Notes: generated from the letters alone by a model not told the origin. 64,000 nucleotides of DNA from Spirochaetia bacterium UBA5763 (GCA_002418835.1 DIEX01000033.1:1-64000); one strand, 5' to 3'. Shown: positions 38,482 through 47,134, numbered from the stretch's first letter. Numbers and translations are program-made.

Positions 38482-38859
38482 CTACATAACTAAAAGGTTT
38501 TTTATCGCCACAAACAGTTTCGCGGGTTCAAAAGGATTGATCGTCCAACTCGTTGTTCCTGTATTATCATATTCTTCAAGTATATTATAACTATATTCAC
38601 TTGAGATCATTATAATAGGTATATTCCGGGTAATTTCATTATTTTTTATCGCATTTAAAAATTCAATACGTTCCATATCTGCCATATCAATATCGATAAT
38701 AAAAAGATCTATAGCGCTTTTCATCATTAAGTTTATTGCAGTTCTGGCATCTGCGACTTCAATTATACAGTATCCCATTTTATTTAAATAAAATGCCAGT
38801 GATGTCCGTATAAGACTGGAATCATCAAAAATCATTATATTTTTTAATATAATTCCCAC
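38482..38859 (-). CDS. Receiver-domain protein lacking the conserved lysine
   Basis: 125 residues from a GTG start. The fold and acid residues are kept (IFDDSSLIRTSLAF, acceptor in LFIIDIDMADM, Ser in MISSE), but the conserved Lys of the KP motif is Asn (WTINPFEP). Such receivers often show altered phosphorylation or act as constitutive or binding modules. It lies between the CBS-PAS kinase and the NarL regulator. Confidence 0.82.
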   Translation of the reverse strand: MGIILKNIMIFDDSSLIRTSLAFYLNKMGYCIIEVADARTAINLMMKSAIDLFIIDIDMADMERIEFLNAIKNNEITRNIPIIMISSEYSYNILEEYDNTGTTSWTINPFEPAKLFVAIKNLLVM

Positions 38860-39017
38860 TGTTAAATACTCTGCAAAAATAGGGAGTGTTAAATTATAGC
38901 TTTTAATTATATAGAACCTAAAAAAAGTTTAATAGTCTATAACCCTAAAGGATTAATTCCACAGGAATTATAGATTAATTGTGAGTTTCTGCATATTCCG
39001 CTTATGGTATTAGTGAA

Positions 39018-41207
39018 TTAATCAGCATCATGTAATTCAATGGCAGCGTATATACTTATTCCAGTTGGTGTGTTTTTTTCTATAGTCATTGTCCCGTTAT
39101 AACTCTCAAGCCTGCTTTTAATATTTGCGAGTCCGTAACCGGATGTTCCTTCATGTATGTTATCAGTATTAAATCCGATTCCGTTATCTTTAACAGAAAG
39201 TTCAAGCAGGTTGTTTCCTGAGGTTAAACTTATATACACAAACGTAGCTTGAGAATGTTTTATTATATTTGATACAATCTCCTGAATAATCCGGTATAAA
39301 CTGACATTCAGATCATGTGAGAGTTGGATATTCAGATGAACGTTTACTTCCGTAATAATACCTGCCGCTTCGATAGAATTTGACATCAACAGTCTTACAG
39401 CCATTTCAAGCCCGAGATCATTCAGCACTGTGGGGTATAGGCCTGTATAAATTTCTCTTAACTCGTTGCTTGCCTGAGTTAAAAATGACAATCCTACATC
39501 AATCTGATTCTTAAATCGATCAGGATTCTGTATGTAAGCTTCAATATTGATTTTTGCCGCGAGGATAGTCTGCCCTACGCTGTCATGAAGATCCTGGGCC
39601 ACCCTCTGCCTCTCCTCTTCCTGCAGTTTAATTATATGTTGATTAAGGCGTTTAATTTCATTTTCAATACGCTTTTTTTCAGTGATGTCTTTAATAACCC
39701 CATCATACCCAGTGACTATTCCATCAGTATTCCTATGAATTATTACTGTATTATTTATCCATCTGATGCTTCCATTTTTGTGTACAATACGGTGCTCGAT
39801 TTTATTTTCATGCTTTATATCTTTTAAAATTCTTTTTAAAAACTCTTTTACTGTTCTCCTCTCCTCATCAAAAATGATATTTATCCATAAGTCCGGATCA
39901 TTAATGAATTCATAAGAGTGGTATCCTGTAACATTATAACATCCGTCTGTATGTATTGTCCTAACCTTATTATCACCATCAATAACTACCTGATAAACAT
40001 AATCAGTAATTGTATTTATAATTTCTCTGTAGCGTTTTTCGCTCTCGAACAGTTCCTTTGATCTTTTTTCAAGCACTGTTTCGAGATGATTCCTGTGCTG
40101 CTCAAGTTCCGCCTCAAGTTTTTTCTGCCCGGTTATATCACGGGCAGATACACCGATTTTTGACACGCCACCTGATTCATCGAATATCGGGAATACAACA
40201 CTGCTAAGCCACATGCCGTTCCTCTGATCAATATGGTTAACCGGTTCTCCGGATGCAATAACAGCATCAATTATTCTTTTTCTTTTATTCAAAATATCCT
40301 GCGGGATAAACTCACCACTGTTGTGCCCTACAACCTCTTCTCTCATTTTATCGAAACTCCGGAGCATTTGTTCATTTATATCGAGGACATACAGATCAGG
40401 TGTTAATAAAATTATATGTTCACCGGGTATATCAATCAGGCTGCGTGTAAGCTGTTCACTTTCCCTCAATGCAAACTCTGCTTTTTTCTGATCAGTAATA
40501 TCAGCCATGGAGGTAAGCAGATATCTTTTCTCTTCTATTTCAACAGAGGCTATTGAAAACAGACCATACCGCTTACTCCTGTTTTTCGCGAAATACTCAA
40601 CTTCATGATTTGTCAAATGCCCGTGCTTTTGAAATAAAGTTAGCACTTCCTCCCTTGCATCCCGGGATGTCCATATCTTCAGGTCTACTGAGCTCCTGCC
40701 GATCAACTCCCCTTTGTTAAAGCCAAGAGTGGAGCAAAAAGCATTATTAACATCTATATATATACCATCGGCAACAGTTGTAATGGCCATAAGGTTTGAG
40801 TGAAGTTCAAAGGCTGTTTTAAAAATCAGCTGGCTTTCTCTGAGTGACTCTTCGGCTATTCGAAACTTTCTCAAATCACACACCTGGCATAAATCAGAAT
40901 AAATTACTACACCTATAAAATTATTTTCCCTGAAAACCGGCAGAACCGGGAGCTTCTTCATCTCCATCAGGTTTAATATCTCTCTGAATTTTTCATCATG
41001 CCCGACATGGACATCCTCCTGCAATAACTCCATTACAGAACTCCTGCCACTTTGGGAAACAACGGCCGATGTTAACAACCCGATATATTTTTCTTCATCC
41101 ATTATAACAACAAATGAATAAAGAATAAGATCGTCTTTGATCCTTTCAAGTGCAGAGGATGAATTATAAACTTTAAAGTTTTTTCTTATCAATGAATTGA
41201 CGTTCAT
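39018..41207 (-). CDS. CBS-PAS histidine kinase of the HisKA_3 (NarX-like) class
   Basis: 729 residues, soluble. A pair of CBS motifs fills residues 1-115 (VVIMDEEKYIGLLTSA, LPVLPVFRENNFIGVVIYSD), suggesting adenine-nucleotide sensing. Three PAS domains follow (about 125-245, 250-365, 385-510), then HisKA_3 with RQRVAQDLHDSVGQTI and a HATPase (NIIKHSQAT, DNGIGFNT, GYGLANIKSR). AAGAGC precedes the ATG. It heads the cluster with the receiver at 38482 and the NarL regulator. N-terminal CBS on a NarX-type kinase is unusual. Confidence 0.9.
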   Translation of the reverse strand: MNVNSLIRKNFKVYNSSSALERIKDDLILYSFVVIMDEEKYIGLLTSAVVSQSGRSSVMELLQEDVHVGHDEKFREILNLMEMKKLPVLPVFRENNFIGVVIYSDLCQVCDLRKFRIAEESLRESQLIFKTAFELHSNLMAITTVADGIYIDVNNAFCSTLGFNKGELIGRSSVDLKIWTSRDAREEVLTLFQKHGHLTNHEVEYFAKNRSKRYGLFSIASVEIEEKRYLLTSMADITDQKKAEFALRESEQLTRSLIDIPGEHIILLTPDLYVLDINEQMLRSFDKMREEVVGHNSGEFIPQDILNKRKRIIDAVIASGEPVNHIDQRNGMWLSSVVFPIFDESGGVSKIGVSARDITGQKKLEAELEQHRNHLETVLEKRSKELFESEKRYREIINTITDYVYQVVIDGDNKVRTIHTDGCYNVTGYHSYEFINDPDLWINIIFDEERRTVKEFLKRILKDIKHENKIEHRIVHKNGSIRWINNTVIIHRNTDGIVTGYDGVIKDITEKKRIENEIKRLNQHIIKLQEEERQRVAQDLHDSVGQTILAAKINIEAYIQNPDRFKNQIDVGLSFLTQASNELREIYTGLYPTVLNDLGLEMAVRLLMSNSIEAAGIITEVNVHLNIQLSHDLNVSLYRIIQEIVSNIIKHSQATFVYISLTSGNNLLELSVKDNGIGFNTDNIHEGTSGYGLANIKSRLESYNGTMTIEKNTPTGISIYAAIELHDAD

Positions 41208-41319
41208 AATTGCTCTTTATTGTTGATTGATCAATAAGCATTAATTTAAACCGTGCTTCATGTTATTGTATATTAAAAATATTATAATGTCAATATAATC
41301 GAGGTTTATTTTAAAAATA

Positions 41320-41363
41320 AAAAAGCCCGTTCATCACCTCCTCGAGGGAGAGACAACAAACGG
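41320..41363 (-). terminator. Intrinsic terminator after the small frame at 41424
   Basis: On the minus strand an outer CCGTT/AACGG stem encloses an inner CTCC/GGAG stem and is followed by T-rich sequence (TTTTTTATTTTTAA at 41311-41324). It lies 60 bases after the stop of the small gene on the same strand. Confidence 0.6.
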
Positions 41364-41423
41364 CCCCTGTGACTTAAAAATTTGTGGAGTCAAAGAGACA
41401 TGTCAGGTTAACCCTTTAGTTCA

Positions 41424-41693
41424 TTAATGCACTGTAACCCTGTTACCAATTGATTCGGTCATTCTTATCGCCTCATCAATCGGCCGGTCAGTAAAAACAC
41501 AGTACACAAAGTAATCCGTGCCGCTTTCAAGCCCCCCTCAAGCCCGTTGTATCTCAACCTGGAGTTCAGAAGGTTTACGGCTGTCACCGTTATACTTCTT
41601 GATAATATTTTTACCTTTTCAGGTTGTGTAGACAAAATTACCTACTCTGTTTTTAATCCTGTCAATTGCCGGGTCGTAATTAATTTCTCCCAT
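41424..41693 (-). pseudogene. Small gene with two in-frame TGA codons, otherwise intact
   Basis: 90 codons from the ATG at 41693, behind the very strong site AGGAGGAGGAG, to TAA at 41424, with a terminator downstream. The frame reads MGEINYDPAIDRIKNRVGNF, then VYTT-TGA-KGKNIIKKYN, PSELQVEIQRA-TGA-GGLESG, TDYFVYCVFTDRPIDEAI. The TGAs are at 41619-41621 and 41538-41540. The first falls where small phage-type proteins of the VGN-WKG kind have Trp. It is either a gene with two nonsense mutations or one from a source that reads TGA as Trp. Other genes here use TGA as stop. Confidence 0.6.
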
Positions 41694-41803
41694 TTCTCCT
41701 CCTCCTGCATTAATGCTTTTAAAGGTCCTTTATATTTATATCACGTGATACTACTAATACGGCTATTCCTGATTTGCAAGTCAGCATAGTAAGATTAACA
41801 TTT

Positions 41804-41847
41804 GCTTCGTATTGGCTTCGGGAAGGCTTCGTATTGGCTTCGTGAAA
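41804..41847. repeat. Tandem duplication of a 22-base unit
   Basis: Two adjacent copies of GCTTCGTATTGGCTTCGGGA-type sequence (41804-41825 and 41826-41847), differing at two or three bases. Each unit itself contains GCTTCG twice. It lies in the divergent region between the small frame at 41424-41693 and the SnoaL-like gene. Confidence 0.8.
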
Positions 41848-42001
41848 TTAATTGACTGAATTCAACTGAAACTGTTTATTTTTCTTAACAACTCTTTGCT
41901 ATTGTATAATTTTTTCACTCTTATCTGATTAAAACTGGGCTTTAAATTTTTGCTTTCTACCCATCCACCAGATAAAATTTAATCAGTTAAGGAGGCTTTT
42001 T

Positions 42002-42427
42002 ATGATTGGAACGATCATAGCAAAAATACAGGCGCGAAAGGGATTTGATTTGTTCAGCAGGCGCGAACTCGATAAATTATTATCAGCATGGAGAGACGAT
42101 GCTTTCCTTGTTTACCCAGGGGATGTCCCTGCAAGCGGTACTCATCATGGGAAAGATGCACTCAGAAAATGGTTTATGAATTTTTTTGAGAACTATCCTG
42201 AATTCACATTCAAAATAAAGAACGTCTGTGTTGACAACATTTTTGATTTAACCGGCACAAATACTATAGCAGTTTACTGGGAATTTGATTCAACAACCCG
42301 TACCGGGGATAAATGGCATAATACCGGTTTTTCAATGTTTACTATAAAATTCGGCAAAATTGTTTCATGCCGCGATTTCATGTTTGATGCAGGGCCCGGA
42401 TTCAGAAAGTCCTGGGGAGTTAAATAA
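42002..42427 (+). CDS. SnoaL/NTF2-like protein
   Basis: 141 residues. Cone-shaped NTF2 fold features: N-terminal helices, DAFLVYPGDVPASGTHHGKD, WFMNFFENYPEFTFKIKNV, and a beta-sheet end with AVYWEFD and CRDFMFDAG. Members include polyketide cyclases, isomerases and ligand-binding proteins, and no specific active site stands out. AAGGAGG lies six bases before the ATG, and TATAAT at 41905-41910 is a likely -10. Monocistronic. Confidence 0.8.
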   Translation: MIGTIIAKIQARKGFDLFSRRELDKLLSAWRDDAFLVYPGDVPASGTHHGKDALRKWFMNFFENYPEFTFKIKNVCVDNIFDLTGTNTIAVYWEFDSTTRTGDKWHNTGFSMFTIKFGKIVSCRDFMFDAGPGFRKSWGVK

Positions 42428-42513
42428 CCGGTTGAGGAATAATTATAACCTTTAACAAAAAGCATGTCAACATGACTTAATGTTTTTCCAGGTAGTTCAC
42501 CAGACGTCTGTTA

Positions 42514-43005
42514 TTACCCGTTATTTACTTTTTTACTTTTCCCTGACCACCTGACTATTTCCAGACGTATTATTTCTGTCCGGTTAAAAGACTTTTCGGC
42601 ATATTTCATACCTGTCTCTTTGTCATCCGGTGAGTATTTTTCAATCAGCAGTGATAATCCGTGCATCTTTTTTTCATCAGGCAGGCGCCTCTCTGCAAGG
42701 CATTCCATGATAATACTTTCATACTCAGTTGTGATTTTATCTGAAATAATATTTGTCTTTCCAACAACACAGAAAGAAACGCGGCTGTTTTCATCAATAC
42801 ATCGGAGTTTTTTACCTTCCGGCGCACAATGAAGGTAAATGGATTTATCACCATCCCACACATAACTAACCGGCAAACCGTAAACCCCGGTTTCATTGCA
42901 ATACATGGATAATACGCCGTATTCCACATTTTTTAAAAGATAACCGGCAGAGGTTTCATCTAGCAGCCTGTCCTGTCTTCTTACGTCTACATTTGAATAA
43001 ATCAT
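42514..43005 (-). CDS. Pyridoxamine 5'-phosphate oxidase family, NimA-like
   Basis: 163 residues: the split-barrel flavin-binding fold with YGVLSMYCNETGVYGLPVSY, IYLHCAPEGKKLRCI and RVSFCVVGKT. This pattern is typical of nitroimidazole-reductase (Nim)-like proteins, though substrate range cannot be inferred. AGGTG precedes the ATG. The DJ-1 remnant lies directly upstream on the same strand. Confidence 0.85.
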   Translation of the reverse strand: MIYSNVDVRRQDRLLDETSAGYLLKNVEYGVLSMYCNETGVYGLPVSYVWDGDKSIYLHCAPEGKKLRCIDENSRVSFCVVGKTNIISDKITTEYESIIMECLAERRLPDEKKMHGLSLLIEKYSPDDKETGMKYAEKSFNRTEIIRLEIVRWSGKSKKVNNG

Positions 43006-43224
43006 TACACACCTTTTTTATTATAATGTATAAATATAAATCTATCCCTGCTGATATCCCCGCTGATGTAAGAGTTTTTCCATTATCAACAAATCTTCTG
43101 TTTTCAGATACTATTGCAGCGGACGCAATAACGGCCATATCTTCGAGGACTTCATGGTGCGTGATATACTCCAGGTTATATTCATTAAGCTCATCAGTAA
43201 CTGAGAAAGAGAGTTCAGAAATGT
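42956..43224 (-). pseudogene. C-terminal remnant of a DJ-1/PfpI-family gene
   Basis: Minus-strand frame upstream of the Nim-like gene reads YITHHEVLEDMAVIASAAIV, then SENRRFVDNGKTLTSAGISA and GIDLYLYIIIKKV. RFVDNGK-x-x-TSAGISAGID is the highly conserved C-terminal signature of ThiJ/PfpI amidotransferase-like proteins, and THHEVLE the region before it. The N-terminal two thirds, including the nucleophile Cys, are missing. The sequence runs straight into the EAL gene at 43225, so a deletion is likely. Confidence 0.72.
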
Positions 43225-45054
43225 TCAGTTCATACCCGGATCAAAGGGCCTGCAGAAATGATAACCCTGACAGAGATGAATATTCAGCTCTTTGACCTTT
43301 GAATATATTACCTCATTCTCAACAAACTCAGCAACTACAGTGCTTCCGCTGTTTATGCAGAACGTTGAAACACCTTTTATAAGAGAGTAGGCTTCATTGT
43401 CGCTATCAAGTCTTCGGATTAATTCTCCATCAATTTTAACAATATCGACGCCGAGCTTCATGAGGTTCGCAATATTTGAATACCCTGAACCGAAATCATC
43501 AATGGCCACCTGCACGCCAAGCGACCTGACCCTGTTTATAAACTCAATACAGTACTGAACATCTTCAATCTCCTCACTCTCTATAATCTCCAGTATAAGG
43601 CTCCCCTTCTTATAGGATTCATACTCTGTAATCTTCTTAATTTTATTAAAAATATCCTCATTATGGATATCAGCAGGGCAGATATTTACCGAAACCGGTG
43701 AGCCTGTATTACCCAGGTGAACCCGGGCCTCATCAAGCATAAATTCTGTAAGCCGGGGGTAAAGACCGGTGCTCTTTGCCACACGGAGATAGCGGCTCAC
43801 AGATTCATACACCCCTTCCTCTGATTTTACCATGAGGAGCGATTCATTCCAGGCAAGTTTACCGGTAACTGTATCAACAACATTCTGAAGGTATGATTTC
43901 AAGGTCCGGTTTAGGATATTGTCATGAAGGACACTGTACCTCCGCGCGTCATCAAATGTTGACTTTTTTATATCCATGGAACTGTCATGCAGCACAACGC
44001 TCCTGTTATGCGTAAGGGACTGGAGAAGGGCGTTATCCGCTTTTGAGAGTGCCCCGGTGTATTCGCCATTTCTCACAATGACACCGCCAGCGCAGATAAC
44101 AGGGTTCAGTTCCTTGTTGTCCCACTGTATCTTGTTCCTGCTCAGTTCATTGACTATCCCTGTTAGAATTAATACTGCATTAGAAGGGATTCCATACCTG
44201 CTGAAGGGGATCTGTAATCCGAATTCATGCCACGTGAGCTTAAAAACCCTGGTTCCGGTTTTTTCTGAAATATCCTTAAGTGCGCCGGATATGTATACAA
44301 GCATCCTTTCTGAAAATTCATACCCGAATATAGTTGCAAGGTTCTTGAAGTTCTTTATCTGAACAATAGCAATTATTGAATCATCCATCCCCTCCATGCA
44401 TCTTATAAACGAATCCTTATTAGGAAGCCCTGTAATATTATCGTAAACAATATTGTTTACCAGGTTCCTTATTACCTTTTCACGTTGTTTTGACGCGCTG
44501 TAGATTATACCGAACATGGTCATTACGGAGATAATAGATATCACAGTGTAATCCATGTTTACGTAGAGAGTGAATAACTCCCCCCCTGTGAGGAGATATA
44601 TAAACAGTACTGTTATATTCAAAGCGATAAAAGAAACAGACCACAACGCCCCTGTACGGCTGTCAGTTATGCAAAACACCAGCGGGATAAAGTTGAATAA
44701 AACAACAATATGAGCACCGTGATCTCCCGGCAGAAACACGGCAAGGTAGAACCCTGTAAAAGCAGTGATTATGGTCACCACTGTCATGATAATAACATTT
44801 TTAGAAATCAGCAGATAGATGAGCATTATAATCATTACTGCTGATGACAGGGAGTAGTTCAATATAAGGTCTGTTTTCCCCTTCAGGAGATCATAAAACA
44901 GAGAGACAACCGGGATCAAAGTGGTGCTCATGTATGAAAAGAGTAAAACATAGTACCTGAACCTGTTGTGGTCTTTCTGTATTTTTTTATACCAGTCTGT
45001 GTTTTTAAAAGCATAAGATTCGGGGAGAACCGCTGAAACAATCCTGTCTGTCAT
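43225..45054 (-). CDS. Membrane protein with degenerate GGDEF and intact-looking EAL domain
   Basis: 609 residues. Six hydrophobic helices cover about 28-190. The GGDEF region begins with NITGLPNKDSFIRCM, but the signature GG[DE]EF is LTWHEFGL, so it cannot make c-di-GMP. The EAL domain has NESLLMV at the EAL position (Glu kept, Ala to Ser), then SVNICPADIH, ILEIIESE, IDDFGSGYSNI, VKIDGELI and AEFVEN, so phosphodiesterase activity is plausible. It is a single gene. It adds a second route of c-di-GMP breakdown beside the HD-GYP protein. Confidence 0.88.
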   Translation of the reverse strand: MTDRIVSAVLPESYAFKNTDWYKKIQKDHNRFRYYVLLFSYMSTTLIPVVSLFYDLLKGKTDLILNYSLSSAVMIIMLIYLLISKNVIIMTVVTIITAFTGFYLAVFLPGDHGAHIVVLFNFIPLVFCITDSRTGALWSVSFIALNITVLFIYLLTGGELFTLYVNMDYTVISIISVMTMFGIIYSASKQREKVIRNLVNNIVYDNITGLPNKDSFIRCMEGMDDSIIAIVQIKNFKNLATIFGYEFSERMLVYISGALKDISEKTGTRVFKLTWHEFGLQIPFSRYGIPSNAVLILTGIVNELSRNKIQWDNKELNPVICAGGVIVRNGEYTGALSKADNALLQSLTHNRSVVLHDSSMDIKKSTFDDARRYSVLHDNILNRTLKSYLQNVVDTVTGKLAWNESLLMVKSEEGVYESVSRYLRVAKSTGLYPRLTEFMLDEARVHLGNTGSPVSVNICPADIHNEDIFNKIKKITEYESYKKGSLILEIIESEEIEDVQYCIEFINRVRSLGVQVAIDDFGSGYSNIANLMKLGVDIVKIDGELIRRLDSDNEAYSLIKGVSTFCINSGSTVVAEFVENEVIYSKVKELNIHLCQGYHFCRPFDPGMN

Positions 45055-45180
45055 ACATCTATCTCAAACATCCGGTTAAATTTGGCATATTAAATTCAAT
45101 ATAAATATAAACGTCAAGCAATAATCCATATAAGAGTGTTACAGCGGGATATACAGCCGGTAAAAAACTGCATAAACCTG

Positions 45181-45894
45181 TTACCCTATAATTCTATCAT
45201 TCACCCATTCCCTGAAACAGCTCAGTTGCTCATCAGTGTGAAAATAATGCTCGCCCTGTTCCAGAACCTGTAGCCTGCAATTGAAGCGTTTAACAAATTC
45301 AAAAATTACATCATACTGGGAGATATTATCATCTGAACCATAAAGAATTGATGTAGGAATGTTCCATCGCTCAACAGGATTGGATCTCACATAGCTGTAG
45401 TAGTCCCAGTAGAGGGTCTGCCCCGCCGGTGTCTTTATCTCTTTTTCAGTTTTCAGCCTCTCCTCGCTTATGCCGGACCACGTCATCATATTAGTAATAA
45501 TCCGTTCCATGCTTACAACAGGGGAAAGAAAAAGGGCTTGTTCAATCGGCAGGTCTTTATACGCGAGCAGGCTGAAATATGCGCCCATGCTGCATGCGAA
45601 TAAACTTATATTATCTGATAAAGTCCGTGCATAGTTCATCACAGAGGCAAGATCACTGACGCAATTCCATACCATGCAGGGATAATTTTCTTCCGCGCGG
45701 TCACCATGTTCAGGGAGATCAAAACTCAGCACCCTGTACCCTTTAACAGCCGCCTCCTCTGCGAAGAGAGCAATGACATCATCATCTTTCCTTGACATGT
45801 TTCCGTGAACAGCGATAAAAAGTTTATCAGATTTCTCCCCCCATAAAATTGAAGGGATGCGCTCTATCATTAAATTTTTTCTGATGAGTTTCAT
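45181..45894 (-). CDS. Alpha/beta hydrolase with altered nucleophile elbow
   Basis: 237 residues from the ATG at 45894 (MKLIRKNLMIERIPS). A start 75 bases upstream would overlap the beta-lactamase-like gene. Core motifs: IAVHGNMSRKDDD, FDLPEHGDR, elbow FACSMGAYF, in which the usual first Gly is Cys, then YGSDDNIS and a His in EQGEHYFHTD. It is probably a cytoplasmic serine hydrolase, co-transcribed seven bases after the metallo-beta-lactamase-like gene. Confidence 0.82.
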   Translation of the reverse strand: MKLIRKNLMIERIPSILWGEKSDKLFIAVHGNMSRKDDDVIALFAEEAAVKGYRVLSFDLPEHGDRAEENYPCMVWNCVSDLASVMNYARTLSDNISLFACSMGAYFSLLAYKDLPIEQALFLSPVVSMERIITNMMTWSGISEERLKTEKEIKTPAGQTLYWDYYSYVRSNPVERWNIPTSILYGSDDNISQYDVIFEFVKRFNCRLQVLEQGEHYFHTDEQLSCFREWVNDRIIG

Positions 45895-45901
45895 ATATTC
45901 T

Positions 45902-46732
45902 TTATTTTCCTCTATTTTCAAGGACACTGATAGAATGCTTAAGAAGGCTAATATTCCCCGCACTTCCATGGCCCGGTATTACAAGATCAGCATCGCCATA
46001 TTTTTTCAATACTTTTGCGAGTGACTTCGGCCACTCTTTCATGTTACCGTCGTCAACAAACCCGGCTTTCTTCGCCTCCATTGAAAGCACCATGCAGCCG
46101 CCGAAGAGTATCTTTTTCCCCGGAATATAAACAACCGTATTGTCATAAGTATGAGTAGGGCCCGGAAAGTATATCTCAACCTTTTCACTGCCGATTATCA
46201 ATACCTGCTCTTCATTTATATTAAACTTCTGTGTAGGTTCATAAAACCTGAATGATTTATACGCATCATAATAAATTTTATTTTCAGGTGAACTGAGCCA
46301 TTTAAGCATGGTCTGCATTGTGTTTTTATTCCTTGTCTTCAGCAACTCGCACGTTAATTGTGAACCGTAAACCGGTATTTTACGTTTTATAAGTTCACCG
46401 TTCCCTCCAAGATTATCAATATGAAACCCGGTGTTTATTTCAGTTATCTTTATGCTTTTCCCATGTTTTTTATACAGCCATTCAAGTACAGAGGATGTTG
46501 CCTCCGGGGTATAAGGTGTGTCAACCCATACAAAGTCAGACTGGCCGAGCTTTACTATTAACGAATTTCCGGGCCAGGGGAAACTGTGAATTACCTGGTA
46601 TACCCCGCTATCAAGTTCGACTATGGATAGTTCACCGGATAGATTCTCCTTTTTAAGAGAGCTGTTCATACTGCCGCATGAGCAGGCTAACAGGATAAGA
46701 GTGATGACAGACATTAACATTTTTGCTTTCAT
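45902..46732 (-). CDS. Lipoprotein of the class B1 metallo-beta-lactamase type with the first zinc His replaced by Gly
   Basis: 276 residues with a lipoprotein signal (LILLACSC). The MBL fold shows VWVDTPYTPEAT, then TGFHIDNLGGNGEL where B1 enzymes have THxHxDR: His116 is Gly, His118 and Asp120 are kept. PTHTYDNTVVY supplies His196, LFGGCMV Cys221 and IPGHGSAG His263. The second zinc site is thus complete and the first lacks one ligand. I recall a spirochaete enzyme (SPS-1 of Sediminispirochaeta) with a noncanonical site of this kind. Carbapenem hydrolysis is possible but unproven. AAGGGA precedes the ATG. Confidence 0.82.
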   Translation of the reverse strand: MKAKMLMSVITLILLACSCGSMNSSLKKENLSGELSIVELDSGVYQVIHSFPWPGNSLIVKLGQSDFVWVDTPYTPEATSSVLEWLYKKHGKSIKITEINTGFHIDNLGGNGELIKRKIPVYGSQLTCELLKTRNKNTMQTMLKWLSSPENKIYYDAYKSFRFYEPTQKFNINEEQVLIIGSEKVEIYFPGPTHTYDNTVVYIPGKKILFGGCMVLSMEAKKAGFVDDGNMKEWPKSLAKVLKKYGDADLVIPGHGSAGNISLLKHSISVLENRGK

Positions 46733-46856
46733 TATTTAATCCCTTATTATTTACTCAAAATTCTCAGCTATAGCTGTTAACGAAATGATTAGGGCAATGT
46801 CATACCGGCTGGAGCGTGCGCACCCTGAGCGTAGCGAAGAAGTACCCTTGGGGTAG

Positions 46857-46909
46857 AATGCAGGAATCTCATAAAAAGCATCCTATGAGATTCCTGCATT
46901 CGCAGGAAT
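46857..46909. repeat. Palindromic interspersed-repeat element
   Basis: A perfect 17-base inverted repeat (46857-46873 and 46884-46900) surrounds a 10-base loop. A second, mutually exclusive palindrome ATTCCTGC-ATTC-GCAGGAAT spans 46890-46909. The overlapping arms and flanking GCGTAGCGAAG resemble small REP/dRS3-like elements. Only one copy lies in this window. Confidence 0.65.
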
Positions 46910-47099
46910 GACGAAGTCGGTTCTAATTCAATCGCAAAATACTATAAACTCTAATTCAGCAAATTATTTATACTATATAGTGTTTGCAATCATAAAAACG
47001 GGTAAGCAAATTTATCAGATGCAAAATATCCGGATTACCCTTTAGTACATCGATTATTCCGGTAATTCACTAAAATATGTAAAATTTTTAAAATATATA

Positions 47100-47129
47100 T
47101 TGACTAAATAGTATAGTAGCTATACTATT
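47100..47129 (+). promoter_or_regulatory. Promoter and palindromic operator of the marR gene
   Basis: -35 TTGACT at 47100-47105 and -10 TACTAT at 47123-47128 (17-base spacer). The -10 and spacer are covered by a perfect 10-base inverted repeat AATAGTATAG-TAG-CTATACTATT (47107-47129). Transcription would begin at or next to the ATG (47135), giving a leaderless mRNA. No ribosome-binding site is visible. The palindrome recurs before the next gene. Confidence 0.7.
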
Positions 47130-47134
47130 GAATA

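Larger units (their letters stand above)
46733..47134. other. Intergenic region with a dispersed-type palindromic repeat and the MarR promoter
   Basis: About 400 bases between divergent genes. It holds the hairpin element at 46857-46909, preceded by GCACCCTGAGCGTAGCGAAG, a phrase often seen in interspersed bacterial repeats, and, at its right end, the MarR promoter/operator (listed separately). No gene is seen. Confidence 0.6.

Noticed and set aside
41538..41621. Selenocysteine reading of the two TGA codons
   Set aside because: No stable hairpin lies immediately 3' of either TGA, and the contexts lack redox-type motifs.
42993..43295. Plus-strand frame of about 100 codons
   Set aside because: It is the mirror of the DJ-1/PfpI remnant and the end of the EAL gene on the minus strand, which carry the recognisable motifs.
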